Assembly: GCA_024867545.1 (NCBI GenBank)
Contig: JANFNE010000016.1
Coordinates: 434,001 to 498,000 of the forward strand
DNA length: 64,000 nt
Source of the DNA: Phytopythium helicoides
Taxonomy: Eukaryota; Oomycota; Peronosporomycetes; Pythiales; Pythiaceae
Reading direction: 5' to 3'
A program made the translations under genes and the position numbers. How positions within the stretch are numbered: the stretch's first letter is position 1; each line of letters begins with the position of its first letter. The notes beneath the pieces were generated by a model. It did no database searches, was not told the origin of the DNA, and was given only the letters and a program-made list of their open reading frames with translations. Shown here in pieces: positions 55,098 to 64,000 of this stretch.

Positions 55098-56306
55098 TTA
55101 GAGAGCGCCGACACCGTAGTTGGCCGTAGCAGCGTTAAGCGGCGACGGAGCAGCTGCCTTGAACCCGCCGATCTGCGTCTTGTACGACGGAAGCTTGCTC
55201 TTCACGTTCGCTGCATTGGTGCTCGGCAGCGAGCTACTCTTGATCAGCGTGTTGGCAACGCAGTTGCGACCGATGAGCGGCTTGCATTCGGCCACATTGG
55301 TCGGCGCGTAGAGGTTACCAGCCGTGTCGTTGCGTTCGGTCATATAGACTGACTCGATGTAGTTGCCCTCAACCAGCGAGTAGGACCCCGCGGCGGGGTC
55401 GAAGGCGTGTCCCGTGTTGTTGACGATGTAGTTGTTGACGGCGTGGAAGATGGTCTGCTGGGTGCTGATATGACCGCCGACCTTGGGACCACGGCCCGAG
55501 CCGTAGCGCAAGAGGTTGTTAGCAAATGTGGTCTCCGTCGAGTCACCGTAGACGAGGAATCCCCAGTAGTGGTGACCATCGCACGTCGCAGAATACTTGG
55601 TGCGACCATCAAAGTCCGAGTTACTGATGGTCACCTGCTTGGCACCGGTGAAGTTGATGACGATCATCATACGACCGACGTCCGAGACCTTGACGTGGTC
55701 GATCCAAATTTTCTTGGGACCCACGTTGTTCTCGCCGTTGATGGTGATGGCGTCGCCACCCCAGACGAGGTGCGGGTTGAGTTGCTTGATGTAGATGTTC
55801 TGGATGATGACGTTGTCACCATGGATAAGCAGACCCTTCCCGACAAGGATACCTGCCGTACCAACACCCACGAGGGTCTTGTTGCTGCGGACAACGAGCG
55901 GGTTCCTGGCAGCGTTATCGTACGTCACATTGACAGAGATGCCGTCGGTGCAGCCGCCTGTTTCAGACATGTCCGTGTCACCCGCGAACAGGATGGTATC
56001 CTGCGGCAAGAATCCATTGTTCTTGGCGAGGCACTCCTGAGCAAAGGACGAGCGGCATCCCTTCTCGGTCGTTGAATTCTCGGTACCGACGAAGTCGTAC
56101 GTCTGCTTGAGCACGATGACGCGCGGCACATCGTCGTTCAGGTACGTCGTGAGCTCGGCGATGTTCTTGGGGTACACAGGTGCGGCATTGCCACCACCGG
56201 TGGTGCCAGACGCAAAACCTAGGGGCGAGCCGGTATTGTACGCTGAGGCTGTGGCGGCGAGAGCACAGAAGGCGGCGACCGCCACGATGCGGAGGCGTCC
56301 GAGCAT
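55098..56306 (-). CDS. pectin lyase, PL1 family (copy 6)
   Basis: 402 aa, intact and intronless, the most divergent type in the array. Signal peptide [22 protein letters not shown], mature start [12 protein letters not shown]. Active-site motifs retained ([38 protein letters not shown]). Distinctive features are [21 protein letters not shown] in place of [13 protein letters not shown], and a C-terminus ending NYGVGAL. The ATG at 56306 starts the signal peptide; the upstream open frame (to 56405) covers the promoter. Head-to-head with copy 7. Confidence 0.95.
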   Translation of the reverse strand: MLGRLRIVAVAAFCALAATASAYNTGSPLGFASGTTGGGNAAPVYPKNIAELTTYLNDDVPRVIVLKQTYDFVGTENSTTEKGCRSSFAQECLAKNNGFLPQDTILFAGDTDMSETGGCTDGISVNVTYDNAARNPLVVRSNKTLVGVGTAGILVGKGLLIHGDNVIIQNIYIKQLNPHLVWGGDAITINGENNVGPKKIWIDHVKVSDVGRMMIVINFTGAKQVTISNSDFDGRTKYSATCDGHHYWGFLVYGDSTETTFANNLLRYGSGRGPKVGGHISTQQTIFHAVNNYIVNNTGHAFDPAAGSYSLVEGNYIESVYMTERNDTAGNLYAPTNVAECKPLIGRNCVANTLIKSSSLPSTNAANVKSKLPSYKTQIGGFKAAAPSPLNAATANYGVGAL

Positions 56307-56364
56307 GACGAGTGAAGATTGCTGGGGCTGGGAAGTCACTTGAGTTGATTTGACTCGATTAGAG

Positions 56365-56379
56365 CAAATTGCTGACTGA
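56365..56379 (-). promoter_or_regulatory. Inr+FPR-like core promoter, lyase copy 6
   Basis: TCAGTCAGCAATTTG, 59 bp upstream of the ATG; one base differs from copies 1-5. Confidence 0.65.
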
Positions 56380-57082
56380 AGGACTGGGGTCTGTGCTCGT
56401 GTCACCGCTCGTCAGAGCGTTGCTAGGTAAACAAGGATCCAAGGAAGGATAGGATCCGAGGAAGGATAGATTGATCCATGAGCTGGTGCACAACATGTTG
56501 CTGCTACATATTTTGTTGTTCGGACGATAATTATTCCCAATGAATCACAAATTCTCTTGCAGATCGCTGTTCCCTTTCAGGAGCAAGTCGGCGCGCGCAA
56601 GAGTAGAGACCATGGGATAAACATGATCTTTGGTCTGAGAAGTTACCCTACGAATAAACTAGAGCGGAAAATCGAGTAGTCGTGGCGCTTGTGGATACGG
56701 CGTCGATGACTTGTCCCAAACGCTGCTCTGTGCTACGCTGTGCACAGCTTGTGTGCAGTGAGCCACGAGTCTTGGGGATCTGCACGGTATCTTTTTGTGC
56801 TTTTGATCTCGCAGGGGCAGTAATCGCAATGCATGTAACGACCGCCATGAGTGCTGACATGCATCAACTCCGGTAAGTGTTTCCATTTGCGGCACAGTTG
56901 ACAGACATCAGGCTGGCTATCCACGCGTTCACGCGTGGCTTTTGTGGTATATTGAACTGCGTTTTCGTGACTGCCGCGTCAATGCGGCGGCTTCATTGCG
57001 GCGTTAAGCTAGGCAGGAGCGTAAAGCGCCTCGCGGGTCTTGACCGTGGTGTGCTGCGTTGATAACGCCGTTGTGGGGTCGT

Positions 57083-57217
57083 CGTCCATACAGCCTACTC
57101 GTCAATGACGAGTCATCATTGGTACCGCACCGAAGACAAGATGTCTCGTTTCTGCCATTCATCTGGGTTCATTTCGGAACGGTTGTGGTTGCACCAATCA
57201 AAAAGTATCGTTCGCGT

Positions 57218-57257
<40 letters not shown>

Positions 57258-57874
57258 ATTTTGCACCACACAGCCCAACTCATCCCAGCTGATCGTCAGG
57301 TTGACGGCAAATCCTGGGCTATTCGAGTGTGTTGCTCCAAGAGTAGTGATCAGTTTGGTGCTGGCGCGCTCAGTGCTCGCAGTAATTTGGCTGCACACGT
57401 TTATAAGGTGCATTGGATGAGCCCGACCAGGTTATTTGTGTAGCGCTTTGATGATACTATTTATTTTTTTTCGGCGAAGCCACACGCAACGGAGGCAGCC
57501 TAAGCTAACCAACCCCACCCAGTGCTCTCGAATTGGAGAATCGATTGACGTGGCAACGTGACCGCCATGATTGATTATGTATGATGTGTACACTTTCTCA
57601 TTTGATCACCCTCTCACCGTGATCGACTGCAATTCCCAGATGATCGTGCAGAATTTCTGCATGATCCTCTGCAGCAGAAAAGCAGTCCGCATTTTCTATT
57701 CTCGTAATAAATAATGACGTTCTGAACTATCTTGTGATTGATTATGTGGGGGCGACCTACAATCTCTTTCGCGATCCATTTTCATCTCCACAATCATTAC
57801 GAGTTCAACCAGATGATACGACGTCATGCCTTCTCACTCAACATGAAGACCACCGTGAGTAGATTGTGCGACTC
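57083..57874. other. spacer between the arms of inverted duplication 2
   Basis: About 790 bp without a recognised gene. A long (GA)n run lies at about 57221-57257. AT-rich towards 57450-57720. Confidence 0.6.
57221..57257 (+). repeat. (GA)n microsatellite
   Basis: Nearly uninterrupted GA dinucleotides in the palindrome spacer. Confidence 0.9.
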
Positions 57875-58577
57875 ACGACCCCACAACGGCGTTATCAACG
57901 CAGCACACCACGGTCAAGACCCGCGAGGCGCTTTACGCTCCTGCCTAGCTTAACGCCGCAATGAAGCCGCCGCATTGACGCGGCAGTCACGAAAACGCAG
58001 TTCAATATACCACAAAAGCCACGCGTGAACGCGTGGATAGCCAGCCTGATGTCTGTCAACTGTGCCGCAAATGGAAACACTTACCGGAGTTGATGCATGT
58101 CAGCACTCATGGCGGTCGTTACATGCATTGCGATTACTGCCCCTGCGAGATCAAAAGCACAAAAAGATACCGTGCAGATCCCCAAGACTCGTGGCTCACT
58201 GCACACAAGCTGTGCACAGCGTAGCACAGAGCAGCGTTTGGGACAAGTCATCGACGCCGTATCCACAAGCGCCACGACTACTCGATTTTCCGCTCTAGTT
58301 TATTCGTAGGGTAACTTCTCAGACCAAAGATCATGTTTATCCCATGGTCTCTACTCTTGCGCGCGCCGACTTGCTCCTGAAAGGGAACAGCGATCTGCAA
58401 GAGAATTTGTGATTCATTGGGAATAATTATCGTCCGAACAACAAAATATGTAGCAGCAACATGTTGTGCACCAGCTCATGGATCAATCTATCCTTCCTCG
58501 GATCCTATCCTTCCTTGGATCCTTGTTTACCTAGCAACGCTCTGACGAGCGGTGACACGAGCACAGACCCCAGTCCT

Positions 58578-58592
58578 TCAGTCAGCAATTTG
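58578..58592 (+). promoter_or_regulatory. Inr+FPR-like core promoter, lyase copy 7
   Basis: TCAGTCAGCAATTTG, 59 bp upstream of the ATG, identical to copy 6. Confidence 0.65.
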
Positions 58593-58650
58593 CTCTAATC
58601 GAGTCAAATCAACTCAAGTGACTTCCCAGCCCCAGCAATCTTCACTCGTC

Positions 58651-59859
58651 ATGCTCGGACGCCTCCGCATCGTGGCGGTCGCCGCCTTCTGTGCTCTCGC
58701 CGCCACAGCCTCAGCGTACAATACCGGCTCGCCCCTAGGTTTTGCGTCTGGCACCACCGGTGGTGGCAATGCCGCACCTGTGTACCCCAAGAACATCGCC
58801 GAGCTCACGACGTACCTGAACGACGATGTGCCGCGCGTCATCGTGCTCAAGCAGACGTACGACTTCGTCGGTACCGAGAATTCAACGACCGAGAAGGGAT
58901 GCCGCTCGTCCTTTGCTCAGGAGTGCCTCGCCAAGAACAATGGATTCTTGCCGCAGGATACCATCCTGTTCGCGGGTGACACGGACATGTCTGAAACAGG
59001 CGGCTGCACCGACGGCATCTCTGTCAATGTGACGTACGATAACGCTGCCAGGAACCCGCTCGTTGTCCGCAGCAACAAGACCCTCGTGGGTGTTGGTACG
59101 GCAGGTATCCTTGTCGGGAAGGGTCTGCTTATCCATGGTGACAACGTCATCATCCAGAACATCTACATCAAGCAACTCAACCCGCACCTCGTCTGGGGTG
59201 GCGACGCCATCACCATCAACGGCGAGAACAACGTGGGTCCCAAGAAAATTTGGATCGACCACGTCAAGGTCTCGGACGTCGGTCGTATGATGATCGTCAT
59301 CAACTTCACCGGTGCCAAGCAGGTGACCATCAGTAACTCGGACTTTGATGGTCGCACCAAGTATTCTGCGACGTGCGATGGTCACCACTACTGGGGATTC
59401 CTCGTCTACGGTGACTCGACGGAGACCACATTTGCTAACAACCTCTTGCGCTACGGCTCGGGCCGTGGTCCCAAGGTCGGCGGTCATATCAGCACCCAGC
59501 AGACCATCTTCCACGCCGTCAACAACTACATCGTCAACAACACGGGACACGCCTTCGACCCCGCCGCGGGGTCCTACTCGCTGGTTGAGGGCAACTACAT
59601 CGAGTCAGTCTATATGACCGAACGCAACGACACGGCTGGTAACCTCTACGCGCCGACCAATGTGGCCGAATGCAAGCCGCTCATCGGTCGCAACTGCGTT
59701 GCCAACACGCTGATCAAGAGTAGCTCGCTGCCGAGCACCAATGCAGCGAACGTGAAGAGCAAGCTTCCGTCGTACAAGACGCAGATCGGCGGGTTCAAGG
59801 CAGCTGCTCCGTCGCCGCTTAACGCTGCTACGGCCAACTACGGTGTCGGCGCTCTCTAA
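58651..59859 (+). CDS. pectin lyase, PL1 family (copy 7)
   Basis: 402 aa, same protein as copy 6, in mirror orientation; all active-site motifs present and no frame break. It lies 434 bp upstream of BBS9 in the same direction, so the pair copy 7-BBS9 may preserve the ancestral order that also appears, rearranged, as BBS9 fragment-copy 4 at 42-45.8 kb. Confidence 0.95.
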   Translation: MLGRLRIVAVAAFCALAATASAYNTGSPLGFASGTTGGGNAAPVYPKNIAELTTYLNDDVPRVIVLKQTYDFVGTENSTTEKGCRSSFAQECLAKNNGFLPQDTILFAGDTDMSETGGCTDGISVNVTYDNAARNPLVVRSNKTLVGVGTAGILVGKGLLIHGDNVIIQNIYIKQLNPHLVWGGDAITINGENNVGPKKIWIDHVKVSDVGRMMIVINFTGAKQVTISNSDFDGRTKYSATCDGHHYWGFLVYGDSTETTFANNLLRYGSGRGPKVGGHISTQQTIFHAVNNYIVNNTGHAFDPAAGSYSLVEGNYIESVYMTERNDTAGNLYAPTNVAECKPLIGRNCVANTLIKSSSLPSTNAANVKSKLPSYKTQIGGFKAAAPSPLNAATANYGVGAL

Positions 59860-60293
59860 ATGCGACTGGCGTGATCAGAAAGAGAGAGAGAGAGAGAGGG
59901 AGAAGAAGAAGAACTTTGTAGCATGAGTGATGATAGCTGTTGCCATGGTGACGCGTTCGTGGCAGGAACGAGTAGCATGTGCATAACCAGCAAGTCAAAT
60001 GCTAGATGTCTAGTGTGTTTCCCTCTTCTTCATTGTGTATCAGTCAGTCCCGCTCGGGGGCTTGAGGCACATGGATACATTTTTTTGTGATAGTGACTAC
60101 TGCATTGAAGTGGGCTTCCGAGTCCACCACTTCAAGGTCACGTGAGACTCGAACAGACGCCGATGGCTACACTAGTGCACCACAGTTCCGCGACCCGTGG
60201 CAGCATTCAGTGGCTTGTTGTTTCTTTCTGTCGCTACGCAACCCCACACTAGAGAGCCGCGGCTGGCTGGAACGACCGTCCATCCATCGCCTC
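59860..60293. promoter_or_regulatory. BBS9 5' flank
   Basis: Starts with a (GA)n tract in the lyase 3' UTR. From about 60133 (tcaaggtcacgtgagactcg) it is the BBS9 upstream region, shared with 41853-42011. No coding content recognised. Confidence 0.4.
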
Positions 60294-63252
60294 ATGTCGC
60301 TCTTCCAGGTGCGCGAGTGGTGGGGCGTGCGAGACGAAGCCGGCGCAGAGTACACACCCGGTGCGCTGGTAGTGGGCAACGCTGACAACGATCACTCTGA
60401 TCAGCGTGCGTGCTCTCACGTGCATTCTGGGGATACGAGCGCCGCGATGCGCTCCATCACACGAAGAAAAACTAACTTGTCGTGCAACTGCTAATGACTC
60501 GAGCAGCCAAGATCGTGACAGGTAGCCTCAATGGCGTGCTACGCATGTACCTCCCGGCGCAGAACGAGTACAAGATCGAGCACTTGCTCCTGGAAGAGAA
60601 CCTGCGACGACCCATCCTGCAGATTGAGCTCGGATACTTCATCCCGTACGCAACCTGCCATGTTTGTGATGATGCTGAAGGTCGAGTACTAAAACGTCTT
60701 GCTCCTACTTCAGAAACCAGCGAGTACTGGCGCTTGCTATTCTCCACCCGCGTCGACTTGGCGTGTATGTCGTTGAAGCCGTGGGTGGTAACGGCATGTC
60801 CGCGAGCTACTTCAAACTCACCCAGCGCTACGAGCACCTGCTCGGGGTCGACGGAGAGCACTTCACGGCTTACAACATGGTTTGCGGGCCTTTCGGAGCC
60901 AGCAGCGCCGGAGCCACACGGGATCGAGAGCACCTGTGTGTACAATCACTTGACGGGAGACTACAGTTCTTCGAGCAAGATCGACAGGCGTTCATTCAGT
61001 CTCTCAACCAGAACCTCATTCCAGGTGCACTGTGCTACGCGCCAGGGATGGATGCTGTTATCGCAGAGACGTCCGATTTGCAGCTCGAGTGCTTTCGGTA
61101 CCAGGTGCTGGCTCAAGCCTCGATGAAGAAGACTCGCAGCAACAAGCTGGGTGAGCAAGACGATGACGAGGCTGCCAGAAACAAACCGACGCCAGTGCCA
61201 CTCAGACTGGAAGCTGAACCTCGGAGAGCAGATTGTCGACTTGCGCATCGGACGTTGCTACTACCAAGAGAACACCACTAGCTTTGACATTATTGCACTT
61301 GGCGAGTTTACTCTATTTGGCATCAAGCCACACGGCGAGATTTTTCTCCAGAAGCGATTGGGCTTCCACCCATCTGCCATGTGCATCTTCCCGCGTCCTC
61401 TGGGAGCTGATCGAAGCGGAGCTGGTAGCTGGAGGAGATGGAGGAGGAGCACTCGACAACTTACTGGTCGCGAGCCACTCCAAGCTGTGGAGTGTGTTTA
61501 AAGACAAAGCGCTTGTATGGTCAGCGTGTCCGTCAACTGTGCCAATAGCGATGCGTGTGGCCGAGTTTGGCGGTGTGGGCGGTATGATTGTCAGTCTCGA
61601 CAGCGCGGGTGTTTTGAGCGTTAGCTATATGGGCACAGACCCACCATCTACTGCTGTGGTTGCGCCAGATACCAAGGAGCTCAACTACGAAGAAATGGAT
61701 GAGGAGCATCGTCAATTACTCAACGTTATCCGTCGGTCTCAGGGAGAACGCAGAACGGAGCCGAAGGACCGACTGCTATTGCGTGCTCAGGTGCCATCTA
61801 TCTTGGACGCAGTTCAGTCTGACGGTCGGGGACAGCGCGACGAGTTCCAGCGTGGCTTTGGTTCTTCATCACCCACCAATACGTCATCGGTTGCTAGAGG
61901 CACACAGCTCACTATGCGCGTGTACCTGACATACACGGGATCGTCTCGACTGTCGAACGTGACGCTGTCAATTATGACTCCACCCAACATCATTGCAAGC
62001 GAGTCATCCATCGTTATTGAAAGCGTTGATGGACGGGGGTCAGCTACACCGCTCATCATTCCAATTGTGTTGCAGCCCAGCTCGAAAGTCATGCCGACTT
62101 CGCTCAACGTTACTGTATCAGCAGCCTACACGCTCGAGAGTGGCCAGCCACGAGTCTCACAGTGTATTGTGCGACTACCAATGAGTATAATGTGCCGCCT
62201 GGTGCCTCCCGTCAAGTCAAGTACATTCAAGTTCACTCTCGAGACCAACCAGGAGCCGCTTGAGCTCTCGAACCTGTTCGAAGACATGTTCCACCAGCCT
62301 TTTTGCACTCCCGAATGGGCAAAGCAGGTTGTAGGCAACAGCGGGGGCGGCGGAACGAATGTACTCAGCTTCAGTACTACAACGGCGTAGAAGCCACGAT
62401 TCTAGTGTCCAAGAACGCAGGAAGGTACAGGATCCAGGCAAACGAGCTAGAGGCCCTTTGGATGGTCTCAAACGAACTCGTACAGCGCCTAAAGACGCAC
62501 TTCGACTTGCAGCAACACCAGCAAGAAGAAGAGAGTGCCGATGCGAAGCACAGAGGTGACAATTGCAACAACGGCGAGGGCTTTCAGGTCTTTTACCAAG
62601 AACCACTGCCACTTGCCGACTTCTTCTCTAGCATCGACACGCATTTTGCTCTTCGTCGTGAGAAAATGGACCTGGCGGCAGAAATGAATGACCGTGCACA
62701 TCAATTCCGTATCATCCAGAAGCGATTACTCGTGCGCTACAAGATCGAAACCCAGCACCTATCAATTGCCTCGACGCGCTACTTCACGGTACGTATGAAC
62801 AATTGATTGCACTATCCCAGCGCATGGAAGATGTCTCGGCAAAGCTGTCCCTCGCGGCAAACAGGCTGTCATGTTGCGTTCACTTGGTTCTCATGCTTAT
62901 CGCCTTTCGGTTCAATCTCAGTGACGAGGACTCACAGCTCCTGGCGTCCTACTTGTCACCTAGCGTTACTGAAGATGGCGGGAACGGTAGTGGTGATGGT
63001 GTAGGCGGTGGAGACCAAGGTTGGGAAGAGCGCACGGACGCCGCCATGACGGAGCTACTCCGCACGGTCCTAGCCAAGCAACAAGCAAACTTGCAGCAGA
63101 GCAAGGAAGGTGCTACCTCCGCTGCCGCCGAGCTGCAGCTACCGGACGACACAAAAAAACTCAAGAAACACATCACGATCGTGTGCGACCGACTGGCGAA
63201 AGGCGCAATCCTCACTCTGGCTGCACCTAGCGAGGCCAAAGGCGACAAATGA
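60294..63252 (+). CDS. BBS9: Bardet-Biedl syndrome 9 protein (PTHB1), BBSome subunit, with several frame breaks
   Basis: Structural BBSome subunit acting in ciliary/flagellar membrane traffic. Exon 1 60294-60405 and exon 2 60507-60645 are clean; exon 3 starts at 60714. Recognised segments in order: MSLFQVREWWGVRD, DQPKIVTGSLNGVLRMYLP, YFKLTQRYEHLLGVDG, DWKLNLGEQIVDLRIG, LNYEEMDEEHRQLLNVIRRS, GVEATILVSKNAGRYRIQ, LDALLHGTYEQLIALS, GWEERTDAAMTELLRTVL and DTKKLKKHITIVCDRLAKG, which span propeller to C-terminus of PTHB1. The frame must change near 61151-61178, 61391, 62365 and 62770. The last three each fit gain or loss of one C in a C run, and the homology resumes at once. Probable length is 900-950 aa. 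It is either intact with sequence errors or newly decayed. Identity as BBS9 is firm. Confidence 0.88.
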
Positions 63253-64000
63253 GTGAAGTTGGGATAATGTCTCGAGAGTAGCCGTATCCAGATGCGGGTA
63301 GTTAAATGAGACGTCATCAGTTGGAATAGCCGTGCCGTCTTGGTTTTGCTCTTTAGAATGAGTGGCCGCACTGCAGCAAATGCAAGCAGATATGCAGACA
63401 TGTTGGTTTGTTCGACCAATGCCGCACAGTAGGAAGGATGGGTTGACGCGGGATCAACCTTCATTATCTTAACCTGGAGTTTGAGCAGTCAATTACGACA
63501 GATCCTCACTCTGTCAATCTTGTAGGGGAGCTAACCATATCAGAGTGCTTGACGTCACAGGGAAGACTCTGAGGAAATCACTGACAAGGCACGCTCATGC
63601 CATTGAAGACCACCAAGCGATGGTCTCTGCTTCAACTAATGGTTGGGTGCTGCACTTCGCCTTCGACTGGAAGATGATCGAGCTGAATTATGTGAAAATA
63701 CGGTGAAGGCATCGCATTTTCCGTGAAGATCACGCGCGACGGGGAATTGTTGGCACTCTACATGGCGCGGAAGGATTATAAAACTCCAAGGATATGAAAA
63801 GGTCGTCGATAAATATCTAGAACCTTTACACGCAACGCACTGCATCAGTCTAAGAACATCCCAAGTCAGAAACGCTCGGTACCAACTTCTCAGTCGAGAA
63901 TTTTCGAGTGGAGAATATGACGGAGGTGGAGCTGTAATGCGCAGTGTATGACGGAGTAACCGTGTTTGCTGTCAAAGTCACACTCGATGCGACAGTGAGC
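63253..64000. other. right end of the window, no recognised gene
   Basis: 3' flank of BBS9. Only short open frames on both strands and no domain content. A gene could begin beyond the window. Confidence 0.4.

Larger units (their letters stand above)
54855..57082 (+). repeat. left arm of inverted duplication 2
   Basis: About 2.2 kb repeated inverted at about 57875-60117. The inner edge is at ggggtcgt, the outer edge at aagcccacttc. Open frames in both arms are identical on both strands, so sequence identity is close to complete except for short indels in the outer 150 bp. Confidence 0.92.
57875..60117 (-). repeat. right arm of inverted duplication 2
   Basis: Reverse complement of about 54855-57082 with lyase copy 7. 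The outer end, after cattgaagtgggctt, lies only about 15 bp before the start of the segment shared with the truncated BBS9 locus. Confidence 0.92.

Noticed and set aside
1..64000. CRISPR arrays, rRNA or tRNA genes
   Set aside because: No regularly spaced identical short repeats with unique spacers and no recognisable rRNA or tRNA sequence were seen; short RNAs could be missed by eye.

Overview
The window is a nuclear contig from an oomycete, most likely Phytophthora or a close relative. Evidence: short GT-AG introns (about 50-100 nt) in GC-rich genes; an oomycete Inr+FPR-like core promoter upstream of every pectin lyase gene; a plant-cell-wall-degrading gene cluster; a BBSome gene, as expected of an organism with flagellate zoospores; and DIRS-type, Crypton-like, MULE and Copia elements. 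No rRNA, tRNA or CRISPR array was recognised.

Layout. (1) 0-14.2 kb is gene-dense housekeeping sequence: V-ATPase subunit A (+), a small unknown ORF (-), an EF-hand Ser/Thr phosphatase with a myristoylation-type N-terminus (-), a large DUF1853 / Mut7-type exonuclease / YbaK fusion (+), ALG8 glucosyltransferase (+), an Erv-type protein disulfide isomerase (-) and a secreted Kazal inhibitor (-). (2) 14.2-16.6 kb is gene-poor with an ankyrin relic. (3) 16.6-60.1 kb is a pectin lyase (PL1) array: seven intact, intronless, secreted copies. Copies 1/2 (16.7-21.3 kb) and 6/7 (55.1-59.9 kb) form head-to-head inverted duplications. Copies 4/5 (44.5-49.1 kb) are a direct duplication with a 3,335-bp period. 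Copy 3 (37.1 kb) stands alone. (4) Between copies 2 and 3 lies a 14-kb transposon nest: a DIRS-like retrotransposon interrupted by a MULE with a 9-bp target duplication, a Crypton-like recombinase relic, and a second DIRS-like element in the opposite orientation with an internal deletion. A Copia-type relic with extra LTRs lies between copies 5 and 6. (5) A 774-aa multispanning membrane protein follows copy 3. BBS9 (PTHB1) lies at the right end, and a 5'-truncated BBS9 copy sits at 42.0-42.9 kb, so a piece of BBS9 moved together with lyase duplications.

How it fits together. The lyases would be secreted and cleave methyl-esterified pectin; the Kazal protein would inhibit serine proteases outside the cell; ALG8 and the Erv-PDI serve N-glycosylation, folding and cargo handling in the early secretory route. 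Two conserved genes (the exonuclease fusion and BBS9) carry several single-base frame breaks, mostly explicable as homopolymer indels, while the lyases and most other genes carry none. Whether this is sequence error or gene decay is open.
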